Positions 55,116 through 64,000 of a DNA stretch of 64,000 nucleotides are shown piece by piece. Both the position numbers and the translations under genes were made by a program. Source of the stretch: Oscheius dolichura (lineage: Eukaryota > Nematoda > Chromadorea > Rhabditida > Rhabditidae); NCBI GenBank assembly GCA_932521035.1, contig OW051492.1, forward strand, positions 9,176,001 to 9,240,000, in the 5' to 3' direction. Position 1 is the first letter of the stretch, and every line of letters begins with the position of its first letter. The notes below the pieces were generated by a model that worked only from the letters and a program-made list of their open reading frames with translations, did not search any database and had not been told where the DNA came from.

Positions 55116-55708
55116 TTTGAAACTTTAAGAAGTGTAGATATAAAATTGGAGAGGAGAAGAAAACAAGCGAAGGCCAATATTATTCTGATCCAATGGGAAG
55201 CGAACGCGGAACTGGTTATTTTCGCTGCAAAAAGCCGCTTCCTCTTTGTTTCTTGTGTTATAATTGGCAGTAAATTACAGTAACCCGTCTCATAAAGAGA
55301 GCAACAATCAACTCTTCTTTACAAAACAGGAATCGATTTGAAGGGATAGTTTATTTGGATAGAAAAGGTATCAGATGAACATGGCAAGAGCTCAAAGATG
55401 TTTAGGGAATTTACTGGAGAGGAAGAACGAAGGGTCACTCCTTTTAGCGCTTGAACGCGGCTAGAAACTGTTTCTGCACTGCAACTAAACAAAAGATTTG
55501 AAGGGCATTGAGGTAAAGGAATGAGAACGGGAAATAGACGGGCATACATGGGTAAGAAGCAAGACAAAGGGATAGATAAATGAGTTGTACAAGAAATTTG
55601 AGATACATATGGTGACGAAGTTATAAGCGATCACAGTGATGGAGTTTCAAGATCACTGGGTAATTATAGAGATTCCACGTAGGCATATTGAGACTAAGCT
55701 TAAAGATT
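55116..55708. other. Intergenic between R11 and the acidic gene
   Basis: Contains the R11 upstream motifs and no supported coding sequence. Confidence 0.35.
55231..55242. promoter_or_regulatory. Shared RING-gene upstream palindrome (R11)
   Basis: AAAGCCGCTTCC, about 116-127 bp before the R11 ATG, with GGGAAGCGAACGCGG (55196-55210) between it and the gene. Confidence 0.4.
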
Positions 55709-58665
55709 CTAGGCCACTGGCGAGACCTCGGAGTTCTCCTCCGGTGACAGAAGCTCGATTTGGTCGTTCCACAATGCAGTCGACGGGAGAGAGTCATCAC
55801 TACGAAGAGGGAGCATCTGAAAATTAAACAGCCGTCAGAAGAATTGAAATATAATCACTTACTGGACGGCCAAAATCTTCTTCAGGAAAGATAACTTTGT
55901 TTTCTCTGTCAAAATCTTCTGAACTGTCATAAAAATCATCTCCGCTAGATAAGACTTCTCTGCCCACGAAGAGATCGTCAAATGGTTGCTGGAGAGGAAT
56001 TCTTGGAAGACTCTCGAAAGGGCATGTCTCCTCCCTTCTGAAATGGTTTCCATAAGTATTCCTCCTCCAATTAATGGCTTACCTAGTTTCCACTGGTTTG
56101 GTGTATTGGTTGTGGGGAAGATCTTCCACAGGTTTAGGAGTAGAGTCAACATTAATCAGCGGCGATGGCTCGGCTATTCTCTCTGCCTCCGGGCACTTCT
56201 CTTTTTTTTCGTCGGTATCATTCAAGACGTCGACATCTGATTCTTCATCGGAAGTCTCCAGATCTTTGTCAAAGATCAATTTCACATTGGTTACAGTCGG
56301 CGGCGGTGTTCCAACGACGTTAATAAAGTCGTCATCATCCATGATAGAAGAGCCAGAGGAACTGGGAGCATCGTCTTCCGAATCCGTCAATACGCTAACT
56401 TCAGCCTCCTCGGTGTTTTCATATTCTTCTTCGTAATCCTCCGCCATCACTTCTTCCTCCTCGCCAATTGCTGTGTCCTCTTCTTCAAGTACTATGGGCT
56501 CATCTTCAATTATAAAAACTTCTTCTTCCAACACTTGACGTCCCTGTTCGGCAGTCGTTGGCGGACTTCTAAAATTTGTAAACTATTAGTGTCCAATAAA
56601 TGAGGTGACTCGGGCACTTTTTTTCATTTTCGGGCTCCGTTCTTTTTTGGCTCATATTCTACGTAAAATTTTATCGGGGGAGACCAATTTTCAGCTCTGT
56701 AGATCGTATCCCCGGCTGTTAATATCAAAAAATAGGTGCCCCATACCGTTTTTAAAAGTTGGAAACTCAGTATACGGTTCAAAAACTTATTTTTTGTTAT
56801 TAAAAGATACCAATGGTTGGTACAAATCTAATAGTGAAAGAATTATTGAAATCCGATGGAAAATAATGCCGCTACGAGCCGTTGAAGTTTGGCTGTTATA
56901 GATGGTAATGTAAAAATTAGATTTGATCGCATCACAAATATTTTGGTACCAATCGAGAGATCTCGTCGAAACTGGTAACTTTTGTTTTTAGAGCATCCAA
57001 ATCGGACCGTCCAGTGCTGAGATATTCACAATGTAGTCGGGCCGCCCTTCGGTAAAAAAAGAAAAGAGCCCGAACGTGAGAAAACGTATCCGTGTCACCT
57101 CACGTATTAGCCACCCTAATAATCATTTGAAGTAACCAACCTTGCTGGTCGGAAACGTTTTGGCAATACTGGCACAGCAGTAGAAGGACCTGGCTGAGTT
57201 GCTTGAGGACCGGCATGATCAAGACCCCACTGTTTTTCCATTTCATATAAGTCTAGTTTTGATCCCTAAATATTACCCGTTAATTATTCATAAACTTTCG
57301 TTTTACCTTGAGGATTAGCTTCAAATCCGTCTTGTCGGCTAAAAACATCTTGTGTGCTTGTTTTGCTTCGGCAGTAGGCGGGCGATAGGCTTTCTTTCCT
57401 CTTCCAGCCCGTAGTGACTTTGTAATAGTCACCTTTCTTTCCATCCAGTTCTTCTGAATACAGTTTTGGATAGACGAATACGGTAACAAACCTCTAACAC
57501 ATATCTGTTGGTGTGGAAGAAGAGGAACTCGAAAGTGTTCGGCTTCATGGGGAGAGCTTCTTGGTCGATGGACGGAAGGACGAGTTGTCGTTTTCGTTTT
57601 GGCACAGCCGGCTGCTTTTCTTTTCGTTTCTCTTGTAGAAGTTCTTCTTGTTGTTGCTGCTTCTGTAGTTGTTCCAACTGCTGCTTTTCTTTCTTCTCCT
57701 GCAGCTTCTGTTCTTCATCAGCTTCTTGTAGCTGTTCCAAAAGTTCTTGCCTCTTTTCCTCCATTTCCTTGGTGTGTGGACTCGAAAGAGGCGGCTGGTT
57801 ATCAGCCCCGGTAGTTGGGGGAGTAGCCAAAGGAGTTGGACGGCTTGAAAGAAGAGGTGACGGTGGCGGATTTCTCTTGAGACTAAAGTCCAACAGCTCC
57901 ACATCTTCACGTCCACTAATTGAATCTTGGAACACCTTGGCGGCCACAACTAGTAATGTATCGAACATCTGAATATTTGTTATTTATAAGATACCGTAAA
58001 TCCGTTATTTAACGGCCACCTCCTAGTAAATGCCCCCCTCCCCCTTCTAATTAGCGCCCTTTCTGGAATAACCACCTCCTTCCTATGCTTTCCTTGAAAC
58101 TGCCAAAAAAACCTATCCAAACGTTGCTTTTTGCATTTCAAAGGAGTCTAGATCACTGGGGAAGGGGGAGACGGCCCTGGAGGAGGGGAGAGACGGCGCT
58201 GAAGAGGCCGCCCGTTACGGCTTGTCTATAAAATAAGCTGAACTGCCCTACTTGGGAGTGTCTTCTATCAGTCGGGGCTGCTGAATTAGGAGCAGCTAGT
58301 GGCCTTGTTGGAGTAGACGGTTTTGGCCGTTTCGGAGGTGGCTCTGAGGAATCCCGGAATGAAGTGGCGGATTGTGGAGACGCTCCCAGGGTTGCAGCTA
58401 CGTACTTCAATAAAGTAGGCGTCAATTCGGTAGTAGTAAGACTTTTTAATTCTAAAACGGAAGTGCTGTTGGATGTCTTCATTCTCCTCTCACCCGAGGC
58501 TAGATATTTCCTCTTCATTGGAGTCCCACTACTACTGCTAGAACAGCTGCTTCCTCCTCCAGAAGCATCAGATACTGCTTCCCACTCTTGTCCAGATCGG
58601 ATAAATGGCAACGGTGGGCAGAAGTGTGGCTGCCAGAAGGCATTGACCATCGAAAAGTTCTGCAT
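55709..58665 (-). CDS. Acidic, Gln/Glu-rich nuclear-type protein, unrecognised
   Basis: ATG 58665 (MQNFSMVNAFWQPHFCPPLP). Exons join in phase: 58665-about 58261 (Ser/Pro-rich with PPPKRPKPST and PMKRKYLASGERR, possible nuclear signals), 57971-57493 (Pro-rich, then coiled coil EKRQELLEQLQEADEEQKL, KKRQ-type basic patch, NTFEFLFFHTNRYVLE), 57453-57307 (KNWMERKVTITKSLRAGRGK, KAYRPPTAEAKQAHKMF), 57266-57143, 56574-56082 (acidic, EVFIIEDEPIVLEEED) and 56039-55862. The last exon is about 55816-55709, ending SPVA-stop. The exon pair NTFEFLFFHTNRYVLE-KNWMERKVTITKS looks like a folded conserved domain that I cannot name. Two hydrophobic-acidic runs could bind SUMO. No enzyme motif seen. Confidence 0.65.
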
Positions 58666-59108
58666 TTTTGATGGAAAGTAAGTGTTCTGAAAATGAAATA
58701 TTGAACAAACTAGCTAGAGAAAATGAATTTTCAGAAAGAAGGACCCCGGGGCGGGTTGTAATTGGACAAATTTGACCCGAAATCCAATAAAATTCAACTT
58801 CTTCCTCCCTCAAAAGTCAGAAATCAACAAAGGAGAATGTCTTATTAAATCCTGGCTCCTGTCTGTTGACCCCTCCATGTTGCGCAAAACTGAGTTGGTT
58901 TGTTGGCAGCAGCAGTCCTCGCCAGCCATTCGGGTCATGATATCGAACGAGCGGCTGAGGGCACCCTCGCAACAGTGCCATTGGCAGGTAAATGCAATTC
59001 CCAAAGGTGGTGAAAATCGATGAACAGCCCGGAAAACCAGGTATTGACTTTGAGAAGAGGAATAGGCCCCAGTTCGTTTCTTCGTTTTAAAATCTGGAGG
59101 ATTCAGGG
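58666..59108. other. Intergenic upstream of the acidic gene
   Basis: No coding support; the promoter of the minus-strand gene at 58665 should lie here. Confidence 0.3.
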
Positions 59109-59532
59109 AAAATGGGCCTGGAAACCCGTCCTAGACCTTTGGAGAAGCCACGTTTCAAAGGAAAAGAAGTCGGGAAGACCCTAGTTGCCCCCGTAATAAA
59201 ACCCCCAGTACGCTAATTTTAATACAAGCAGTTGTGGATAGACACGTTGTCAATAAGTTGCGCCTTCGTTGCGCGAGGGGACAGGCCACCAGCTGGCCGA
59301 AGGAAACGTAACCGGGGAGGGGGGAGAGGATCACGAAAACCAATGAAACGAGTAAAATGATAAGCGGGTAAGAAAATGGATAATGGAACGGAGAATGACA
59401 GGAGCCGGTGCGTAATGTCCCTTTGGAGAGACGAGGGAGGATGAGGCGGGCGGCGATTGCAGGGCACGGGAAAAAGAAATGACAAATAGGGATGAATCAA
59501 CTGTGAGAACCTTTTCGAACGGTCAATGGATG
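59109..59532. repeat. Tandem-duplicated segment, copy A1
   Basis: About 425 bp, direct copy of 60206-60650 at roughly 85-90% identity by eye. Shared blocks: CCTTTGGAGAAGCCA, GTGCGTAATGTCCCTTTGGA, GAACCTTTTCGAACGGTCAA. No intact frame is conserved between copies, so probably non-coding. Confidence 0.8.
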
Positions 59533-59966
59533 AGAAAAATAATAAAGGGGGAGCAGTGACCAATTGAGAACTCCCTCGGTGGGAAGCGGGGAACTATTTA
59601 CATATTTTAGGAGACAAGAGCCGGGATCAAAGGCGAAAACCGAAGGAATCAGGCCGAGGAATCGAGGGAAGCTTCTTTGGCGTGCTGGTTATCAGATCAA
59701 CCTTATAAACGAGCTCATATTACCCGGTCACCAGTCTTTCTTTTTGTTTATACTTGAAGGGCGATCTTGGGGGTCACAAAAAGTCTTCAAAAGATAATTC
59801 TACAAAAGGAGAGCGTGTGAATTTTGGCTGCAAGGAGGGAGGGAAAGACGCGTAGGACCCTTACAAATAGAATTGAATCACGGAAACTGTAAACAACATA
59901 GAATTGTAAATACTCCTTCATGAAAACAGTGAGCCCGGATCGATTCTCTCTCTCTCTTTATCCACC

Positions 59967-60040
59967 ATGGAAGAGAGGCCGGTGAGGCTAAAAGGAGCGG
60001 GTACCAGCTGCGAGAGGCGGGGCACAAAGTTAGCCGCCAA
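59967..60040. repeat. Tandem-duplicated segment, copy B1
   Basis: ATGGAAGAGAGGCCGGTGAG followed by AAAAGGAGCGGGTACCAGCT; matches 60709-60775 in direct orientation. Confidence 0.75.
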
Positions 60041-60205
60041 CCCCGAAGAAACAAGGGTCATCAACACGCACACAGGGGAGAGTAACCCCCTTATGAGACT
60101 CCTTCCTCTACTCCCCCACCTCAATCGACTCCGTATTAGAAGGGGCGTCATATTTAAAATCTCAAGGAATTTTGAATTTATCCGGTTCTAGCAGGCTAGA
60201 GCAGT

Positions 60206-60650
60206 CAGGGAAAATGAACCTGGAACCCCGTCCTCGACCTTTGGAGAAGCCAAGTTTCAAAGGAAAAGAAGTCGGGAAGATCCCTTTGACTCGGAATAAA
60301 GGTGCACTAATTTTTATACAAGCGGTTGTGGGCAGTCAAATCGTAAACAAGTTGCCCCTTCGAAGAGAGGCAGTGCGCGAGGGGACAGGCCACCAGCTGA
60401 CCCGAAGGAAACGGAACCAGGGGAGAGGGAGACGGAGAGGATTAGGAAAACCAAAGAAACGGTGAGTAAAACAATAAGCAGGGAAGAAAATGAATAATGG
60501 AACGGAGAATGACAGGAGCCGGTGCGTAATGTCCCTTTGGAGAGACGGGGGAGGATGAGGCGGGCGGCGGTTGCAGGACACGGGAAAAAGAGATGACAAG
60601 TAGGGATGAATCAACTGTGAGAACCTTTTCGAACGGTCAATGGATGAGGC
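60206..60650. repeat. Tandem-duplicated segment, copy A2
   Basis: Direct copy of 59109-59532, with an extra GAAGAGAGGCAGTGCGCGAG-type insertion near 60363. Confidence 0.8.
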
Positions 60651-60708
60651 AATAAACAGGAATCAGGGGCCGAATGGTCAACTAAATTAAGAACTCTCCC
60701 TCATCTCA

Positions 60709-60775
60709 TGGAAGAGAGGCCGGTGAGGCGAAAAGGAGCGGGTACCAACTGCGAGAGGCGGAACACAAAATGGGC
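60709..60775. repeat. Tandem-duplicated segment, copy B2
   Basis: Direct copy of 59967-60040; its right part forms the left side of the hairpin at 60735-60801. Confidence 0.75.
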
Positions 60776-60801
60776 CGCCTCTCGCAGTTGGTACCCGCTC
60801 C
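60735..60801. repeat. Perfect 27-bp hairpin
   Basis: 60735-60761 and 60775-60801 are perfect inverted repeats (GGAGCGGGTACCAACTGCGA onward) around a 13-nt loop. Looks like an inverted mini-duplication of part of copy B2. Confidence 0.9.
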
Positions 60802-61185
60802 CTTTGCGGGAAACTACCTGTTTCCTTGTGGAATACTCCAAGAACGGTGTATTTTAACTTCTTGAAGACCATTTTGAGGTCCTAAAATGGAGAACGAAAA
60901 TTAAAACAAGGAAACGCTATTTTTTAGAAGGCAATTAAGGGAACCCCCTTTGAATTTAAAAGAATGAGATGATTTTAACCGAAATACTTTATATTTATAC
61001 GATGAAAAAAATAGAAAAGTGCAAAAAAAACAGAAAGAACAAATATCGGGGTAATTCAAATATAGGGGGAAATTCGACCTACAGAGCACCGAATGGAACT
61101 AGTCTGACCGAGCCTTCCAGCGAAACGCTAATGAAAATTTGCAATTTTTAATCAAAAGAAGCAGTTATAGGCTGTCAAAGTTAAC
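60802..61185. other. AT-rich spacer
   Basis: No gene or repeat recognised between the hairpin and the ORF ending at 61186. Confidence 0.35.
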
Positions 61186-61719
61186 TCAAGTCGAAATACT
61201 TGGCAGCAAACGGTAGCGGAATGCTGTTCTTTGGATACCTTGGGTGTCCCTCAAAGTCGGGTCAAAAGCCGACGTGAAGCAGAACAACAGGACCAATCGT
61301 TGGCGAACATCTGGCGAGAGCTGGACTGTCCCGTTCTGGTCGACCTGCTCCTCCTCATCCGGCCATTCTTCCCACATTTCCACTTCTATCTCTGGATCCG
61401 GAGTCTCCCTTCTTTGATTGATTCCCCAGAAGTGGAGATTATTCGCAGCCCTTCGGAGTCTCAGGTACAAGAATGTTCCAGGGTGAACCATCCTTCGGAG
61501 ACGACGCAAATGGTAAAAATGCCCTCCATGAAGCGAAAAAGCCAAGATGAAGAACCAAGTAAAGTCGAGGCGATCGGTAGTCTGGCTGAAGAATCCGTCA
61601 GTCTCAAAAAGTTCCTCCACGTCGTAATTTTCACCAATCAGATCGACGATTTCACGACGAATTTGCCCCAATATGAAGCTCATGTGACCCAAAGAGTATT
61701 TGCCGTTAGAACGGCGCAT
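61186..61719 (-). CDS. Unrecognised protein, 177 residues
   Basis: ATG 61719 (MRRSNGKYSLGHMSFILGQI) to stop at 61186. Middle part is hydrophobic and aromatic (LDFTWFFILAFSLHGGHFYH), then basic (HLRRLRRMVHPGTFLYLRLR), then acidic (EIEVEMWEEWPDEEEQVDQ), ending FRYRLLPSIST. In the same frame upstream codons also read sensibly (LFCVLFESADRFALADE), so the true start may lie further 5', beyond the inverted repeat at 61783, or a 5' exon has been lost. The plus-strand frame at 61231-61731 is probably its shadow. Function unknown. Confidence 0.45.
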   Translation of the reverse strand: MRRSNGKYSLGHMSFILGQIRREIVDLIGENYDVEELFETDGFFSQTTDRLDFTWFFILAFSLHGGHFYHLRRLRRMVHPGTFLYLRLRRAANNLHFWGINQRRETPDPEIEVEMWEEWPDEEEQVDQNGTVQLSPDVRQRLVLLFCFTSAFDPTLRDTQGIQRTAFRYRLLPSIST

Positions 61720-61782
61720 TTCATCTGCTAGGGCAAATCTGTCGGCGGATTCGAAAAGGACACAAAAAAGTTTATTCCAAGT

Positions 61783-61934
61783 TATGAGAATCCGATTGCA
61801 ATCCGGTCAGAGAGGGAATTATTTGAAGCAAAGTGTAGAAATATTGATGGTCGCTCGGAGTTTATAATCTCCGTGACAGAATCTTCTGTAGATATCGTAT
61901 ATGGACCGGTCAAGGAGAAGAAAGTCAGCTGACT
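61783..61934. repeat. Inverted duplicate of the F-box gene's last exon, left arm
   Basis: About 150 bp, reverse complement of 62089-62236 with few differences (ATCCGATTGCAATCCGGTCA against TGACCGGATTGCAATCGGAT). In plus orientation it reads SERELFEAKC and GRSEFIISVTESSVDIVYGP, a copy of the C-terminal F-box-gene exon. Confidence 0.88.
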
Positions 61935-62076
61935 TGGATAAGTTTTAAACCTTAAACCTACTCCTTTTCCAACTCGTCCAAGTTCTGACTCGGGAGTTTC
62001 TAATCCGTACCAGTTCTAACCCGTCCAAATTCCAAAGTGGGGAGCCCCAACAGAGCACAAAAAAGTATATTCCAAG

Positions 62077-63271
62077 TTATGAGAATAATGAGCTGACTTT
62101 CTTCTCCTTGACCGGTCCATATACGATATCTACAGAAGATACTGTCACGGAGATTATAAACTCCGAGCGACCATCAATATTTTTACACTTTGCTTCAAAT
62201 AATCCCCTCTCTGACCGGATTGCAATCGGATTAAAATTATGGAATAGCTGCAGCAGTCGATCTCTATACTTGCTTACTTCTATTTGGCAGAAGAGTTCAC
62301 CTTGTTGAAGGTTCGGGGCAGAACGAAGGCACTGAAATGAGGGATATTCGGGTTCCTAAAGAAGCTCACGTTTAGAATTATTTCTAGCAAAGTGTACAGC
62401 TGATTCGTGTCCAAATGTTTTCCCTTCAAGGCACAATTCCAGTTTTGAAAACTTGGAAAATAGTTGCCCAATTATGGGGAACGAAGTTTCGGGGTCCGGG
62501 GCGAAGGAAAGTATTGCTTCTTTCTAAAATCGAGGGAATATCAGGGTCAAGAGCAACCAGCCGTCCTTGGTCTAATCTACCATTTTTGGGGGCTGCACAG
62601 TGAAATAGAGAAAATATAGAGAAATCAACCGTAACACTATATTTGATTGAAAAAGAGCTTCAATCTGCTGTATTTCATCGGAATACATATCAACAGACAC
62701 AGGCTTTAAAACTTTCAATAGCTCTGTGCACTGCTCGACCGTTACGATTATCCTCTCAGGGAAAACCAGATGCCAACAGGTGATACGATGACTTTTCAAC
62801 GCTTCGCAGAGTGGTTCAAAATCTCCATTCAGCTCTAAATTTTGTGCTAAGAAAATGAATTAAACTTACGTTTATCCCAGTTTGTGAAGGCAATTGAACG
62901 GAATCGAATCCCATATGGATTATCAACATCTCGACTAGCTTTCATTTCATAGAATTTGAGACGAAGAGGTGAATCAGGACGATCTCTACCCCACCACATG
63001 ATAAATCTCTTGCTCAAACAAACAAAAATATTTCGGCTGTTCTCAACAAGATGGCCCATAGACTTACATGTCTGCTGTAGGCGGAAATAAGCCTTTTCCT
63101 CTAACTGAAAACGATTTTTGGATAAGAAATCTAAGAAAATAGGCTGACCTTTATGATAATTCCTTCCTGAAGGTGGAGGGGGAGATCCAACAGGAGAATA
63201 TCAGGCGAAATGATATCTTTTGTAGGTGTATCCCTTCGACGGAAGACACGGAAACATTGCCAAGCGCTCAT
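62077..63271 (-). CDS. F-box protein with nematode FTH-like C-terminal domain
   Basis: Probable SCF adaptor. ATG 63271 (MSAWQCFRVFRRRDTPTKDI); the F-box starts ILLLDLPLHLQEGIIIK, continues after a 44-nt intron as LEEKAYFRLQQTCKSMGHLV, and is followed by RPDSPLRLKFYEMKASRDVD. A middle exon (62846-62638) reads LELNGDFEPLCEALKSHRIT and LLKVLKPVSVDMYSDEIQQI, fitting the FTH domain of the F-box A family. A later exon (62236-62077) reads SERGLFEAKCKNIDGRSEFI and ISVTVSSVDIVYGPVKEKK and stops at 62077. The exons in 62280-62580 are present (KFSKLELCLEGKTFGHESAV) but I could not connect them without a stop, so the 3' half may be damaged or my model incomplete. Confidence 0.6.
62089..62236. repeat. Last exon of the F-box gene, right arm of an inverted duplication
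   Basis: Pairs with 61783-61934 across a 154-nt spacer. A short direct repeat, ACAAAAAAGT(T/A)TATTCC with AAGTTATGAGAA, lies at 61768 and 62058, flanking the left arm. Confidence 0.88.
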
Positions 63272-63880
63272 AATCAAGAAGATGTGTTTGGAGTTTTTCA
63301 ACAAACTTTTAAAAGAGTTAAGCAGGCGATTCAGAATATTGATTTTCTTCATCTAGGTCACTTAGCAAGCGTTATATTCTGTGAAAAGACGCCTGATTTT
63401 TTCAATCAATTCGTAAAGAAAAAGGCAATTGTTGAATCTTGTTGTCTCCTTGTTAGAAGTGAGATGTTTCCCTTTCCAGCCATCGAAAAGTCCACTAGAG
63501 GAAAGGTAACAACTTTTTTACTCTCATTTTTTTCGATTGTTTGACCTCGATGTGACAGTTCGACTTCGTTGGCAGCAGAGGAATGTTATCAGCTTTCTTT
63601 GTTCCTGGCCGTTACCTTTGCTGATTGCACGAGCCACATGACCTTATCGTCAAGTTTCCAATTCTATCGAGGAAGTGTCGATATTTTTATGTAAACTAAA
63701 AAGTTTAACTTCCACCTGGCTGATCTCTCTACGCCACGTAAATTAGCCTAACCGGACACATTTTTCGTGTCACGCAAAATTGAATGTTATTCAAAACAGA
63801 AACTTTATACCATTTCACATGTAGTTTTACCCTCTTTCTTTTTAGTTTATAGATTTCCTGAAAGTTTAAAATATCCAAAA
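63272..63880. other. Intergenic upstream of the F-box gene
   Basis: The plus-strand frame at 63173-63544 overlaps the F-box exon antisense and has no sensible start; I do not call it. Rest is AT-rich with no recognised feature. Confidence 0.35.
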
Positions 63881-64000
63881 TCAAGAAATTACGTCATTTT
63901 CGAGAAAATGGGAGCATAAAATGTAGTTTTCATCAGAGATAAGGGTTTTAATGGTTCTATCAATGGCCTCTTCCCCGTAACGACGCCCATCAAGCCAACC
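63881..64000 (-). CDS. Possible 3' exon of a gene entering from the right edge
   Basis: Open to the window edge on the minus strand: GWLDGRRYGEEAIDRTIKTL then ISDENYILCSHFLENDVIS-stop at 63881. Good protein-like composition but only 39 codons; no family recognised. Confidence 0.35.
   Translation of the reverse strand, partial: GWLDGRRYGEEAIDRTIKTLISDENYILCSHFLENDVIS

Noticed and set aside
61231..61731. Plus-strand frame of 166 codons
   Set aside because: Opposite strand of the minus frame at 61186-61719; its sequence is less protein-like. The choice is not fully certain.

Overview
The window looks like nuclear DNA of a Caenorhabditis-type nematode. Genes are split by short introns of about 40-60 nt with strong TTTTCAG-type acceptors. 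Intergenic and intronic DNA is peppered with short TACGGTA, CTACAGTA and GCGCGCC-rich repeats familiar from Caenorhabditis. The recognisable families fit this: a cys-loop receptor subunit, a C-type lectin, an F-box protein, a Kelch protein and a Tra2-type RRM protein. I see no prokaryotic operons and no CRISPR array.

Layout. 1-2888 (minus): mitochondrial-type glycerol-3-phosphate acyltransferase, running off the left edge. 3682-7651 (plus): alpha-type acetylcholine-receptor-like subunit whose introns hold fold-back repeats. 7707-11676 (minus): proline-rich protein built on a repeated NVK..CPP motif. 11920-13205 (plus): short protein with a triplicated motif and a coiled coil. 13976-23262 (plus): first block of a divergent RING-finger family (R1, R2 broken, R3 without RING, R4 relic, R5), interrupted by a 3.2-kb inverted repeat. 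23557-28538 (minus): long Thr/Ser-rich secreted protein with a repeated Cys/NGT domain and Sushi-like ends. 28740-32687 (minus): RING genes R6 and R7. 34479-36105 (plus): Tra2/RSP-8-like splicing factor. 37350-37994 (plus): Lys/Glu-rich protein with a TATA box. 38526-41152 (minus): two copies of a WYRHG-type domain, one with a stop, and a coiled-coil protein with a stop and a frameshift. 41407-42880 (minus): R8. 43203-43580: kinase fragment. 44074-45518 (plus): C-type lectin. 46545-48390 (minus): R9 and R10. 48555-49565 (plus): C-terminal piece of an MFS transporter. 51336-53768 (plus): coiled-coil plus Kelch protein. 54149-55115 (minus): R11. 55709-58665 (minus): acidic, Gln/Glu-rich protein. 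58.7-61.2 kb: repeats only. 61186-63271 (minus): an unrecognised ORF and an F-box gene whose last exon has been duplicated in inverted orientation.

How it fits together. Two conserved housekeeping-type genes (the acyltransferase and the Tra2-like factor) sit in what is otherwise a birth-and-death neighbourhood. It contains eleven members or remnants of one RING family, with the same exon plan and, for most intact members, a shared palindromic upstream motif. These are mixed with fragments of other fast-evolving families and many inverted duplications. The RING proteins are probably ubiquitin ligases with a zinc-binding centre and an acidic, partly SUMO-interacting-like tail. Their substrate is unknown. 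Exon models were assembled by eye from splice signals and reading frame, so boundaries are approximate unless stated.
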